DNA from: Rhizobium sp. 11515TR
GTDB lineage: Bacteria; Pseudomonadota; Alphaproteobacteria; Rhizobiales; Rhizobiaceae
Direction: 5' to 3'
NCBI RefSeq assembly: GCF_002277895.1
Contig: NZ_CP023000.1
Location: forward strand, 248,001-312,000
DNA: 64,000 nucleotides
This document shows, piece after piece, positions 55,222-64,000 of this stretch. The notes below the pieces were generated by a model that was given only the letters and a program-made list of their open reading frames with translations, was not told the origin of the DNA and did not search any database. The position numbers were made by a program, and so were the translations under genes. The stretch's first letter is position 1. Each line of letters begins with the position of its first letter.

Positions 55222-56256
55222 TTAAAGCCAACCCTTGATCCGTTCGATGACCTTGCCGACCGAAATCCCGTACATCTCATGCAGCGTCGGTAGCGCTCCA
55301 GCTTCCAGGAACTGGTCCGGAAGACCGATCATGCGGAAGCGCGGAGCAATACCGCGCGACAGCAGACCAGCGGCTACGGCCTCGCCGAGGCCACCCATGA
55401 CCGTGTGGTTTTCGGCGGTGACGACCAGCCGGCCGCCCTTGGAGGCTTCGGCCGCAATGGTCTCAAGATCGAGCGGCTTGATGGTCGGGCAATGAAGAAC
55501 CGCCACATCAACCTTGTCTTCGGTGAGCTTCTGGGCGGCATCAAGCGCGCGCATGGTCATCAGGCCGGTGGAAATGACGAGGACGTCCTTACCTTCCCGG
55601 ATCATCTGCGCCTTGCCGAGCTGAAACTTGTAGTCCGGCTTATGCTTCTTCAGTACCGATGGAACCTTACCGCGCAGGAGGCGAGCATAGACCGGCCCTT
55701 CATGCGCGCAAATCTCAGGCACCATGCCGAGAATGTCGTCGGCATCACAGGGATCAATGATCGTCATGTTCGGAAGGCCCCGGAAGATCGCAAGGTCTTC
55801 GGTCGCCTGATGGCTTGGGCCGTAACCGGTCGTCAGGCCCGGGAGGGCGCAGACGATCTTCACCGGCAGATTTTCTTCGGCGATCGCCATGGCGATGAAG
55901 TCATAGGCGCGGCGTGATGCGAAGACGGCATAGGTCGTGGCAAAGGGTAGGAAACCTTCGCGGGCCAGACCGGCGGCGGCTGACATCAGCACCTGCTCTG
56001 CCATACCCATTTGGTAGAAGCGATCCGGCATGGCATTCGCGAAGACGTGGAGGTCGGTGTACTTGCCGAGGTCAGCCGTCAGGCCAACGATGCGCTCGTC
56101 CTTCCGGGCAGCATCGATCAGGGCATTTCCGAACGGCGCCGAAAGGGTGTCGTAGCCTTCTGCAGCCAGCGATGCGATCATCGCCGAAGTTGCCTGGCGT
56201 TCACCCTCGGGAACCTTGCGGGCTTCGTATTTGCGAGCCATCGATGCGAGAGTCAT
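55222..56256 (-). CDS. Split transketolase, C-terminal subunit
   Basis: The protein has 344 residues and carries the pyrimidine-binding and C-terminal domains of transketolase, with the catalytic Glu in FYQMGMAEQVLMSAAAGLAR. The ATG overlaps the stop of the N-terminal subunit gene by 4 bases. Split transketolases occur in non-housekeeping sugar pathways, for example AptAB for apulose 4-phosphate and SqwGH for sulfofructose. The substrate here cannot be read from sequence. Confidence 0.9.
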   Translation of the reverse strand: MTLASMARKYEARKVPEGERQATSAMIASLAAEGYDTLSAPFGNALIDAARKDERIVGLTADLGKYTDLHVFANAMPDRFYQMGMAEQVLMSAAAGLAREGFLPFATTYAVFASRRAYDFIAMAIAEENLPVKIVCALPGLTTGYGPSHQATEDLAIFRGLPNMTIIDPCDADDILGMVPEICAHEGPVYARLLRGKVPSVLKKHKPDYKFQLGKAQMIREGKDVLVISTGLMTMRALDAAQKLTEDKVDVAVLHCPTIKPLDLETIAAEASKGGRLVVTAENHTVMGGLGEAVAAGLLSRGIAPRFRMIGLPDQFLEAGALPTLHEMYGISVGKVIERIKGWL

Positions 56257-57107
56257 GCCGGCTTTCCTTCTTCGAGAACTGCGAGCGCCTTGTCCCATTC
56301 ATTGGCTTCCACGCGGACGAAGTGGGTGATTTCGCGACTCTCCAGGAAGGGTACGCCCTTGCACATGGTCGTATCGAAAATGATGACGCGCGGTTTGGCA
56401 TCTTTGACGGCGCGTGCCGCATCGAACGCGGCGACAACAGCGGCGAGATCGTTGCCGTTCACGCGCTGTGCATGCCAGCCGAAGGCTTCCCACTTTTCAG
56501 TGAGCGGTTCTGAGCAGAGCATTTCGGTCGACTTGCCGTCGGCCTGCTGATTGTTAAAATCGACGAGGCAGATCAGGTTGTCGAGCTTGTGATGCGCGCC
56601 CGACATCGCCGCTTCCCAGGTCGAGCCCTCGCCCAGTTCGCCGTCCGACATTAGGTTAAAGACGAGCGCCGTGCTGTTTTTTCGCTTCAGTCCCATGGCC
56701 ATGCCAACAGCGATGCCGAGGCCGTGTCCAAGCGAACCGCCGGTGATTTCCATGCCCGGGGTATAGGACGCCATGCCGGACATTGGCATGCGGCTGTCGT
56801 CCATGCCGTAAGTCTCAAGTTCGTCTTCGGGCAAGATGCCGGCTTCCATTAAGACCGCATAGAGAGCGATCGCGTAGTGGCCAATGGACAGAAGGAAGCG
56901 ATCGCGCGCTTCCCATTCCGGATCCTCTGGACGGTATTCCAATGCATGGAAATACGACGCAGCAAGAACGTCCGCGATACCCAGTGCCTGGCCAATATAA
57001 CCCTGGCCCTGTACCTGGCCCATCAGAAGGGCCTTGCGGCGAATATTCCATGCACGCAATTCCAACGACACGTTGGAGCGGGCCACGGAGTGGCTTGCCA
57101 AGTTCAT
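56253..57107 (-). CDS. Split transketolase, N-terminal subunit
   Basis: The protein has 284 residues and is the thiamine-diphosphate-binding half: LSIGHYAIALYAVLMEAG, the metal and diphosphate motif MSDGELGEGSTWEAAM ending in VDFNNQQADG, and HAQRVNGNDLA. The start MNLASHSVARS has GGAGGAC upstream. It lies after a same-strand LysR gene, with a TGACAT-N7-ATGTCA dyad between them. With the next gene it forms one active enzyme that moves two-carbon units. Confidence 0.91.
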   Translation of the reverse strand: MNLASHSVARSNVSLELRAWNIRRKALLMGQVQGQGYIGQALGIADVLAASYFHALEYRPEDPEWEARDRFLLSIGHYAIALYAVLMEAGILPEDELETYGMDDSRMPMSGMASYTPGMEITGGSLGHGLGIAVGMAMGLKRKNSTALVFNLMSDGELGEGSTWEAAMSGAHHKLDNLICLVDFNNQQADGKSTEMLCSEPLTEKWEAFGWHAQRVNGNDLAAVVAAFDAARAVKDAKPRVIIFDTTMCKGVPFLESREITHFVRVEANEWDKALAVLEEGKPA

Positions 57108-57205
57108 GATGTCCTCCCGGCTTTTCTATGCAGCTACAGATAGCATTGGCCGAGGAGGAATGATTTTAAGAAAAGTGACAGACCTTTGAAGCCAGACTTA
57201 ACTAC

Positions 57206-57224
57206 TGACATAAGCCTGATGTCA
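57206..57224. promoter_or_regulatory. Dyad before the transketolase operon
   Basis: TGACAT-N7-ATGTCA is a perfect dyad at the LysR stop, 99 bases before the transketolase start. GGTCTGT is repeated downstream on the minus strand. It could be a binding site of the adjacent LysR regulator or a weak terminator. Confidence 0.4.
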
Positions 57225-58208
57225 CAGACCCCAAGGTTTTACATCGATGAGATCCGTTGGGGATCCGAGGCGAAAGCGGCATCCCAGTTCCTCGAGATGG
57301 GCGCGGGCAGCGTCATCGTGGTTCTTGCAGGCTGACATCATCCAGTTGAAAAAACGCTGCACAATCCGTCGACTGAGGTGTCTCGACGGGCAGACGAACC
57401 AGTATGCGGGGAAGTCAATCACGTCGAACGCGGTGGAGAACGGAACCAATTCGCCGCGCTCCAGTTCGCCCAGGCAAAGCGTGACGCTGTCAAGCGCGAT
57501 ACCACCGCCCTGTTTTGCCATCTCGATCGACATGGAAGACCGGTCGAAACGCAAGGGATAGTTGATATTGGGAACATCGATCTTGTTGAAGGCGAGCCAG
57601 AGGTCCCAGCGATAGAGGGTTTTCACGCTGTCGATTAGCCTTGCCTTGGAAAGCTGGCGAACCGGGTCTGCATCGATCTCCTTCAGCTTCTCCAGATAGG
57701 CGGGGCTGCAGAGCGGAAGCACGAGGTCGTGCATTAGCGGGGTCACGGAAACCCCGCTCCAGGTCCCTATGCCATAGCGCAGGTCGACATCGACATTTTC
57801 GGTCTCGAAAGCCGAAAAGTCCGGTGTCGCGTCAATGCGCATGTTCCAGTCTTCGTTCTCGGCCGCGAAAGCGCCGACCCGCGGCCCGAGAAAGCGGACG
57901 CCGAAACTTGGGCTGACGCGGATGATGAAATTGCGGCGGTCGCGCTGGAAGGAAATGGCCGAGCGTGCGTTGCGGATTGCGCCGAAGGCTTGGGTCGTCG
58001 TCTGGAACAGGCGGTCACCGTCAAGTGTGAGTACCAGTCTGCGCTTTTCGCGCCGGAATAGCTTCACCCCCAGCTGCGCTTCGAGAAGCGACAATTGCTG
58101 GCTGACGGCAGATGGCGAAATCCCAAGTTCCTCGGAGGCCTTGGTGACGCTGCCGAGCCGGGCAATGGCTTCGAAATATTCGGTGGCTTTGAGATTGAGA
58201 TCGCGCAT
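57222..58208 (-). CDS. LysR family regulator (GcvA-like)
   Basis: The protein has 328 residues. The helix-turn-helix is ATEYFEAIARLGSVTKASEE, then LGISPSAVSQQLSLLEAQLG. The effector domain starts near residue 92 (NFIIRVSPSFGVRFLGPRVG). It is upstream of and on the same strand as the transketolase, SDR and TRAP genes and probably regulates them. A short symmetric site, ATGAC-CT-GTCAT, lies just before its start. Confidence 0.91.
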   Translation of the reverse strand: MRDLNLKATEYFEAIARLGSVTKASEELGISPSAVSQQLSLLEAQLGVKLFRREKRRLVLTLDGDRLFQTTTQAFGAIRNARSAISFQRDRRNFIIRVSPSFGVRFLGPRVGAFAAENEDWNMRIDATPDFSAFETENVDVDLRYGIGTWSGVSVTPLMHDLVLPLCSPAYLEKLKEIDADPVRQLSKARLIDSVKTLYRWDLWLAFNKIDVPNINYPLRFDRSSMSIEMAKQGGGIALDSVTLCLGELERGELVPFSTAFDVIDFPAYWFVCPSRHLSRRIVQRFFNWMMSACKNHDDAARAHLEELGCRFRLGSPTDLIDVKPWGL

Positions 58209-58242
58209 GTGGTCAATTTAGCCGATTGGCAGTGGGTGATCC

Positions 58243-58254
58243 ATGACCTGTCAT
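58243..58254. promoter_or_regulatory. Short dyad before the LysR start
   Basis: ATGAC-CT-GTCAT has the half-sites of the LysR boxes at 26-33 kb but a 2-base spacer instead of 5. It is 34 bases before the LysR ATG and may serve autoregulation by this regulator. Confidence 0.35.
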
Positions 58255-58261
58255 CCCATAA

Positions 58262-58287
58262 ATAAAGGCGGCGCGCATGACGCGCCG
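58262..58287. terminator. Terminator after the amidohydrolase pseudogene
   Basis: On the minus strand CGGCGCG-TCATG-CGCGCCG is a 7-bp GC stem followed by CCTTTATTTA. It lies 44 bases after the amidohydrolase stop and separates that unit from the LysR gene. Confidence 0.65.
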
Positions 58288-58331
58288 ACCGAGGTCACGC
58301 CGGGGAGCGTGAGTTGAGCAGATGACCCGCT

Positions 58332-59224
58332 TCAAATCCGGTAGAATTTTTCAGCGTTGTCGTGGAAGAGCTTCACGCGGTCCGCATGCGGATAGGCAGC
58401 AGTGATTTCCTTGAATGCGTCGAAGATCGCATCATAGGAGGAGAACAGTTTGTCGACCGGGAAGTTGGACGCGAACATGCAGCGATCGATACCGAAGATT
58501 TCGATGGTGGATTCGACATAGGGCCGGATCGACGCTGTCGTCCAGATGAAATCGCCCATGCCGAGGCCGGAAATCTTGCAGGCGACATTTTCGGCTTGGG
58601 CGAGCTTACGCATGGCTGCTCGCCAGCCCTCGAAATGTTCGAAGCCATCAACCTGCATCCCGGTATGGTTCAGAATGATCTGAGTATCGGGAAAGTCTCT
58701 CGCCAGTTCGTAGAATTCGTCCATCTGCCAGTAGTAGAGCTGGAGATCGTAGGAGAGATTGCGCTTGACCAGCTCCTTGAAACCCCGCCGCCACTCGGGC
58801 GTACGGCTGACTTCGGGCCGGTTGAGGTAGGTCTTTGCCGGGTCCGTATGGTAGTTCATTGACTGTCGGATGCCGCGGAAATTCTTGTATTGCATATGGT
58901 CGTCGAGAAGATCGGCCACGTCTCGCTTGCGGAAATCGGCGTAGCCGACGATGCCGTGTGGAAAACCGCAACGATCGGCAACGCCCTGCAGCCATCGGGT
59001 TTCGCCTACGGGGTCCTTCGGATCGTAGCCGACATCAAGGTGCACCGACTTCACAAGGTGCTGGTTCTTAGCGTCCTCCAGAAAATCCTCGATGAGGTAG
59101 TCCACGATGATCGCGGAATAATCCCGAACGCGGAAGGTTTCGCTCCGTCGTTCAGCCAGGGATAGTAGTTGTTGGTGATGTCCCACAGGTGATGGTGGGC
59201 GTCGATAAGCGGAATATCGTTCAT
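58332..59224 (-). pseudogene. Amidohydrolase-2 family lactonase-like gene with a frameshift
   Basis: The minus strand opens with MNDIPLIDAHHHLWDITNN and then YYPWLNDGAKPSAFG, the standard N-terminus with the His-x-His metal motif. The frame then fails near 59123-59125. The remaining family sequence (DYSAIIVDYLIEDFLEDAKN to the C-terminal FHDNAEKFYRI, with ILNHTGMQ and MFASNFPVDK) continues in another frame to the stop at 58332. Adding one G to the GGG run there would restore a single 297-residue protein of normal length. Family members hydrolyse lactones such as fuconolactone, or act as decarboxylases. It is either a real single-base deletion or a sequencing error. Translation from an internal start would lack the metal ligands. 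Confidence 0.85.
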
Positions 59225-59299
59225 CGAAATACCGGTCAGATGGAGTTCACGATCGAGGCTGAGAGGCTGGAGACGGCTTGGCCGTCTCCAGCCAGTTGA

Positions 59300-60262
59300 T
59301 CACTGCGGAAAGACGCGCGCAATGACCTTCTTGGCAGCGTCCGAGTCGATATCCGCAGCCTTCACCAGCGGCATGACGAGCGCCATATTTTGCTTGGTCG
59401 GCGCACCGGTCAGGGCGTTATACACCTGCTGTGTGGCGTCGATGCCCTGGCCAACGGCTTCCTGGAAGAAGATGCCCTGGATGGCGCCGTTCTTCAGCAA
59501 CTGGATCGTGGTTGGGCTGCCGTCGGCCACGGTCACGCCCACTTTGCCGGTAAGGCCACGGGTCGACAAAGCCTTTGCGGCACCGCTACCGGCCTGATCA
59601 TACATGCCATAGATCGCCTTAAGATTTGGATGCGCGGTGAGCAGATCGTTGGCCTGGGTGACGGCTTCGTTGATCGTCAGGCCCTTCGTTTCGAGCATCT
59701 GGACGAGTTCACACCCGTTCGCCTCGAAGGCTTCCTTCGCGCCCTTGAGGTACTTCTGGGCGTTCTCACGGTCCTGCGGCAGCGACAGCATGCCGACCTC
59801 CTTGCCACCACGCTCCTTGGCGAGCTCGCAGGTATATTTGCCCTGGGCGAGGCCGGTTTCGTAGTTGTTGGCCGTGACCGACGACGTGAAGTTTGTCTGG
59901 CCTGGCTGCGGGCCGATGCCAGCAAAGGCGACTGGGATCTTCTGCTGCGCGAGGAAGTTCAGGAGCGGCGGCGTCGACGTCGAGCTGACCGGACCGATAA
60001 CGACGGCATTCACACCACGGGTCGCGATCACGCGGGCATTGTCCATCTGCTTCGCTGGGGAGTTCTCCGAGGTGTATTCGACATAGTCCATGCCGAGCTC
60101 CTTGGCTCTCTGCTGGACGCCATGGGCCACCCATTGCCAATAGTCGATGTCGAGCGATGGTGCGATATACGCCACCGTTAACTTCTTGTCGGTGGCATTG
60201 GCACCCTGTGCAATCAGCACGCCGGCAGCCATTGCCATGATTGCCTTGATCACTTTTTTCAT
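59300..60262 (-). CDS. CUT2 sugar-type ABC binding protein
   Basis: The protein has 320 residues with a Sec signal peptide (KAIMAMAAGVLIAQGANA) and a ribose-binding-type fold (LTVAYIAPSLDIDYWQWVAH; VNAVVIGPVSSTSTPPLLNF). AAGGAGGAGGAAG precedes the ATG. It is the third gene of the ATPase-permease-binding protein operon and is followed by the broken hydrolase gene. The ligand is unknown. Confidence 0.92.
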   Translation of the reverse strand: MKKVIKAIMAMAAGVLIAQGANATDKKLTVAYIAPSLDIDYWQWVAHGVQQRAKELGMDYVEYTSENSPAKQMDNARVIATRGVNAVVIGPVSSTSTPPLLNFLAQQKIPVAFAGIGPQPGQTNFTSSVTANNYETGLAQGKYTCELAKERGGKEVGMLSLPQDRENAQKYLKGAKEAFEANGCELVQMLETKGLTINEAVTQANDLLTAHPNLKAIYGMYDQAGSGAAKALSTRGLTGKVGVTVADGSPTTIQLLKNGAIQGIFFQEAVGQGIDATQQVYNALTGAPTKQNMALVMPLVKAADIDSDAAKKVIARVFPQ

Positions 60263-60295
60263 TTCTTCCTCCTCCTTGAGTAATATCGACGTTTT

Positions 60296-61288
60296 TTATC
60301 GATGACTAAATCTGTCGATAAGCACGGCGACGAGGATTGCCAAACCCGTCACCGATCCTTGCCAGAAACTGTTGATGCCGATGAGATTGACGCCATTCTG
60401 AATGATCGTGATCATCAGGGCGCCGAGGACGGCGCCAATGGCGGAGCCGGTGCCGCCGGAGAGGCTCGCACCCCCAATGACGACCGCGGCAATGGCCTGC
60501 AGCATGAGTGATGCACCGGCTGTCGCTTCCGCATTCAGGATGTAGCTGACCGTCAGCAGGCCGGCGAAGGACGCCATCGTGCCGGAGATCAAATAGGCCG
60601 CGAACCGAGTCCGTTTGACCGGAATGCCAAGGAGATAGGCCGCCATCGGTGAACTGCCGATCGAGTAGAACCAGCGACCAGCCGTGACCTTGCGCAGCAC
60701 GAATTCCAAAGCCACCGTGAAGATCAGGCAGAAAAGCACGAAATTCGGCAGGCCTGGGATCATCTCGCCGCTGTTCAGCAGCCAGTAATCCGGCGAATTG
60801 ACACCCAGCGAGCGGCCATTGGTGACGATGAAGGCGAGCGAGGCTGCCACTGCATAGGTGATCAGCGTCACGACAAATGGCGCAAGGCCGACCAGCGTGA
60901 TCAGGAAACCGTTGATAGCGCCGCAGACGATACCGACCCCGAGGCCCGCCAGGCTGGCTGTCACATCATCGAAGCCGCTGGCCATTGCAAGCGCCGTCAC
61001 CATCCCCGTCAGGGAGAAGATCGAGCCGACCGACAGGTCGATGCCACCCGTTATGATCACGACCAGCACGCCGAGCGACATGATGACGAGCGGGGCGGAA
61101 GCCTGCAGGATGTTGGCGAAGTTGCCCAGCGAGAGAGCAGCCGGCACGAACAGGCCGACGCCGACGAGCAACGCCGCGCAGGCGGCCGCAATTGCCAGTT
61201 CCGATCGATAGACGGAAAGGAGCGATGGCATTCGGGGGCCGAGCGCATTGTTATCTTTGGAAGTCATTGATTGTGCTTTCGTGTTCAT
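60296..61288 (-). CDS. CUT2 sugar-type ABC permease (RbsC type)
   Basis: The protein has 330 residues and about eight to ten membrane helices. Family motifs are VVIITGGIDLSVGSIFSLTG and GIPVKRTRFAAYLISGTMAS, then GGASLSGGTGSAIGAVLGAL. The ATG overlaps the ATPase stop by 4 bases (ATGA). Confidence 0.93.
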   Translation of the reverse strand: MNTKAQSMTSKDNNALGPRMPSLLSVYRSELAIAAACAALLVGVGLFVPAALSLGNFANILQASAPLVIMSLGVLVVIITGGIDLSVGSIFSLTGMVTALAMASGFDDVTASLAGLGVGIVCGAINGFLITLVGLAPFVVTLITYAVAASLAFIVTNGRSLGVNSPDYWLLNSGEMIPGLPNFVLFCLIFTVALEFVLRKVTAGRWFYSIGSSPMAAYLLGIPVKRTRFAAYLISGTMASFAGLLTVSYILNAEATAGASLMLQAIAAVVIGGASLSGGTGSAIGAVLGALMITIIQNGVNLIGINSFWQGSVTGLAILVAVLIDRFSHR

Positions 61289-62748
61289 GCTGCCATCCCC
61301 GTGAGCTCTGCCAATGCGTCCTCATTGAACTGGTCGGAGGGCAAAAGGCCCTTGGCATGTCCCTCTGTATCGAAGGCCAGAATCTCGTCGCAGAGCTCCA
61401 GCAGCTCAACGTTTTCGGTCGACCACCAAACCACCGTGGTCCCCTGCTCCGCCATCCCGTGGATGAGATCGTAGATGTCGCGCTTCGTGCCAATGTCGAC
61501 GCCCCGCGTCGGCTCTTCGAAGACGACAAGTTTCAGCGGCATTGAAAGCCAGCGCGCGATAAGAAGCTTCTGCTGGTTGCCGCCGGATAATGTTCCAGGC
61601 AGGTCCCAAATGGAGCCGGCTTTCAACTTTAAGCGCTGGACCAGATCCAGACATTCGGCGCGCTCGGTTCGGCGAACCAGATGGCGACCTTCGCGGATGC
61701 GGCGCGAGGCGAGAACATTGTCCACGATGGGCAATTGCGCCAGCACGCCCTTGTCGCGCCGATCGCCGGAGATGTAGCCGATGCCGAGTTCCACGGCCTG
61801 ACGCGGCGAGACGGGCCGTTCAGGCAAGCCCTCAGCCACCACCTTCCATCCACTTGCCCGTCCGGTTCCGTTGAGCAGAGCGATCAGCTGCGATGGCCCA
61901 GCCGGCGCCCCTGCGAGACCGAGAATCTGTCCTTTGCGAACAGTAACGTCTCCGGCCGGCCCCTTGAGCGTGATGCTGCCTTCAGTCGTCCTCGCCTGAC
62001 CTTTGCCGCGCGGTGCGTCGCGATGCGCTGGTTGGCCCATCCAGTGGACGATCTCGTTGTCGCTGAGCGTTGAAAGCGGTGCGGCATCGACGACCGTCAA
62101 GCCCTCACGGATGATCGTGCAGACATCACAAAGCTGACGAATTTCCTTCATTCGGTGCGAGACGAAGACAATGCCGATATTCTTGTCGGTGACCAGGCGG
62201 CGCAGAACGACGAAGAGACGCTCCGTTTCGCCCGCGGTCAGGTTTGCCGTCGGTTCGTCGAGGAGCAGCACTTCGGCACCCGTCGACAGTGCGCGAGCGA
62301 TCTCGACGATCTGGCCTTCATGCATGGACAATTCGCATGCCTTGCGATGCAGCGCATGTCTGGCGAGATGGGGGTCGATTAGCGAGAGCGCTGCGTAGCC
62401 GATTTCAGCCTGCCGCTTCGACCGCACGAGCGAGCCGGCGGATGCGGCATGCACGAGGGCAATGTTTTCGGCGACGGAGAGATCCGGCAGAAGAGCCAGT
62501 TCCTGGTGCACGACGGCGATTTTCGGTTCCGCCCCGTGATGGGATGATAAGCTGATATCTCCGTCATCCTTGCGGATGCCGCCGGTTATGATGCGGATCA
62601 TCGTGCTTTTGCCAGCACCGTTTCCGCCGAGCAATGCATGAATCTGTCCCGAACGAACAGTAAAATTCACTCCGCGAAGAACTTTTGTTGCGCCAAAGCT
62701 CTTATGAAGGTTTCTCACCGCGATGAGCTCAATATCCGACGCCGACAT
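61285..62748 (-). CDS. CUT2 sugar-type ABC ATPase, double domain (RbsA type)
   Basis: The protein has 487 residues and two ATPase domains. The first has Walker A GGNGAGKST, signature LSMHEGQIVEIARAL and Walker B EVLLLDEPTANL. The second has a degenerate Walker A (GLAGAPAGPSQLIALLNG), signature LSGGNQQKLLIARWL and Walker B LVVFEEPTRGVD. A poor second Walker A is normal in RbsA-like proteins. It is the first gene of the operon, with its promoter in the 440-base region to the right. Confidence 0.93.
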   Translation of the reverse strand: MSASDIELIAVRNLHKSFGATKVLRGVNFTVRSGQIHALLGGNGAGKSTMIRIITGGIRKDDGDISLSSHHGAEPKIAVVHQELALLPDLSVAENIALVHAASAGSLVRSKRQAEIGYAALSLIDPHLARHALHRKACELSMHEGQIVEIARALSTGAEVLLLDEPTANLTAGETERLFVVLRRLVTDKNIGIVFVSHRMKEIRQLCDVCTIIREGLTVVDAAPLSTLSDNEIVHWMGQPAHRDAPRGKGQARTTEGSITLKGPAGDVTVRKGQILGLAGAPAGPSQLIALLNGTGRASGWKVVAEGLPERPVSPRQAVELGIGYISGDRRDKGVLAQLPIVDNVLASRRIREGRHLVRRTERAECLDLVQRLKLKAGSIWDLPGTLSGGNQQKLLIARWLSMPLKLVVFEEPTRGVDIGTKRDIYDLIHGMAEQGTTVVWWSTENVELLELCDEILAFDTEGHAKGLLPSDQFNEDALAELTGMAA

Positions 62749-63188
62749 GCACGAACCACCTCATAAGGTTACTCTGTTCGAGCTATGAAATTCGCGAATT
62801 TCGCTCCTCGCATTAGCTCCTCCCTGATTTGCAGCTTAGAGACCGAGGCGTCTGGCGGAAATTTACTTAAGTTAAAGAGATGTTAAGGTCAGCTAAACAA
62901 AAGGACTGTGACTAGCGAGATAATTTGTTTTGCTTCGGGCATCATTGCGGTTTCGTGAACGTCGGCTCAATCGTGCCCGCGCTCAGATACTTCGCGATCG
63001 CGTTAAGTGGCGGCGCAGTGCGCGGGCTGATCTGGCGGATCGACTATTTCTCGCGTGGCGCAATCACCGCCGCTGTCGTCTACCAGCTGTTCGACAGGTC
63101 TCGCAAAAAGCGAGGGCAATTGCGTGTCGCCTAGTCGCTCGAGCTGGACTAAAGGATGGCGCCGCGGCGGCGCTAGACCCGCCATTGT
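62749..63188. other. Intergenic region before the CUT2 operon
   Basis: About 440 bases with no recognised gene. The part next to the ATPase gene is AT-rich and probably holds its promoter. No exact copy of the LacI or LysR boxes described elsewhere in the window was found here. Confidence 0.4.
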
Positions 63189-64000
63189 TTACGTCTTTCG
63201 CTGCAAACTTGCGAGGATGCCGACAGAGGCGATAAGGATCGTCAGCGAGAGAATCGCAAGCCTTAGCGACGTTTGATGGGCAAGGGCCCCGATGATGGCC
63301 GGTCCAATGAGTGATCCCGTGTAACCGCAGATCGTCACGATTGATACAGCTGCGCTGTGTGGCACTGCTGTTTGCTTCCCGACTGCGGAGAACGCCACCG
63401 GCACCATATTTGCCCCACCCAAGGCAATCACACCATAGCCGAAAGCACTTAGCGCCTGAGTAGGTGCTCCCGTGACGACGATGAGTCCCGAAATTACTAC
63501 GACGCTCCCAAACACAAGGGTGTTTCTGGAGCCCAGAGCTGTGACTATTCGGTTCCCCATCAGCCTGGTAAGCGTCATTACGGCTGCGAAAATCACATAT
63601 GCGTAGCCGGCAAGTCTTGGATCGCCGCCCCAATCGTCGAGGACGAGAAGCGCACTCCAGTTTAGAATGACACCATCCGTGAGAAACAACGCAAAGCAGA
63701 TCAGCGCCGAGAACAGAATGACCCATGAGGGTCTTCTCAAGCTGAAGGCCTCGCCTCCTGCTTCCGGCAAGAAGTTCCTCACCACAGGTCCAAATATCAC
63801 CGCGATTAGAAAAACGACAATCAAACCCACGAAAGCCGGCGGCACATTAGCCGATAGCAATATGAATGCAAAAAGAGAGCCTACGATGCCACCGAGGCTG
63901 TACATCCCATGGAACCCCGACATCATCGCTACGCCACGTTGCCGTTCAACTTTTACGCCATGGACGTTCATGACGCAGTCAAGGCAACCCAAGGCAGCTC
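63189..64000 (-). CDS. MFS transporter, YbjJ/fucose-permease-like (N-terminus outside window)
   Basis: About 270 residues of a longer protein are visible, and the frame is still open at base 64000. The visible part begins near helix 4 (CVMNVHGVKVERQRGVAMMS, FHGMYSLGGIVGSLFAFIL), a pattern typical of YbjJ-like permeases, and runs to the C-terminus. Eight or so hydrophobic segments are seen. The TTG at 63992 is not a likely start. A decayed N-terminus of a similar protein lies at 49.4 kb. Confidence 0.85.
   Translation of the reverse strand, partial: AALGCLDCVMNVHGVKVERQRGVAMMSGFHGMYSLGGIVGSLFAFILLSANVPPAFVGLIVVFLIAVIFGPVVRNFLPEAGGEAFSLRRPSWVILFSALICFALFLTDGVILNWSALLVLDDWGGDPRLAGYAYVIFAAVMTLTRLMGNRIVTALGSRNTLVFGSVVVISGLIVVTGAPTQALSAFGYGVIALGGANMVPVAFSAVGKQTAVPHSAAVSIVTICGYTGSLIGPAIIGALAHQTSLRLAILSLTILIASVGILASLQRKT

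Noticed and set aside
61855..61920. Degenerate Walker A in the second ATPase domain of the RbsA-like protein
   Set aside because: A weak second nucleotide site is normal in this subfamily and is not evidence of inactivation.
1..64000. CRISPR arrays, tRNA genes, rRNA genes and riboswitches
   Set aside because: No regularly spaced repeats, cloverleaf-like segments or known riboswitch cores were noticed on reading. A covariance-model search would be needed to exclude small RNAs.

Overview
The window looks like a chromosome or chromid segment of an alphaproteobacterium of the Rhizobium/Agrobacterium group. The evidence is a near-complete cyclic beta-1,2-glucan synthase (NdvB/ChvB) at the left edge, a DUF1127 mini-protein, many sugar-type ABC and TRAP transporters with dedicated GntR, LacI and LysR regulators, and a GC-rich, densely packed gene layout. 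No tRNA, rRNA, CRISPR array or replication origin was seen.

Layout. 1-7.7 kb: ndvB (5' end outside the window). 8.2-10.8 kb: a MarR-led minus-strand operon with an isochorismatase-fold hydrolase, a small membrane protein and an MFS exporter. 11.4-16.7 kb: a GntR regulator and a complete CUT1 sugar ABC transporter. 16.7-21.4 kb: an eroded zone with a broken IS30 transposase, remnants that look like IclR, serine-glyoxylate aminotransferase and glycolate oxidase, and surviving genes for a GlcG/HbpS protein, a DUF1127 protein and a LysR regulator. 21.5-25.0 kb: lrgAB and a chemoreceptor. 25.5-33.2 kb: an amidohydrolase, a GcvA-like LysR regulator, a CUT2-type ABC transporter and a GMC oxidoreductase. 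33.5-50.6 kb: two divergent operons around a LacI regulator. The minus arm encodes a CUT1 transporter, aldehyde dehydrogenase, aspartase and HAD phosphatase. The plus arm encodes a proline-racemase-fold enzyme, GMC oxidoreductase, cupin, hydrolase, aspartate dehydrogenase, SDR, NIPSNAP, GlcG/HbpS and bicupin. 51-62.7 kb: a minus-strand series with a fused TRAP transporter, SDR, split transketolase, LysR, a frameshifted amidohydrolase and a CUT2 ABC transporter. The right edge cuts an MFS gene.

Two regulons can be read from repeated DNA motifs. A LacI-type palindrome, GTAAACGTTTAC, occurs six times (three exact, three with one mismatch). It flanks the LacI gene on both sides and also lies before the GlcG/HbpS gene, the LysR gene at 19.7 kb, lrgAB and the chemoreceptor, about 20 kb away. 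A second motif, ATGAC-N5-GTCAT, which has the T-N11-A form of LysR boxes, occurs five times: between the amidohydrolase and its LysR gene, directly before that LysR gene, twice before the ABC binding-protein gene and once before the GMC oxidoreductase gene.

The LacI-controlled set is the best candidate for an undescribed catabolic system. It combines uptake, chemotaxis, a possible carboxylate exporter and enzymes that point to an oxidised nitrogen-containing substrate channelled through aspartate. The substrate itself cannot be read from the sequence.
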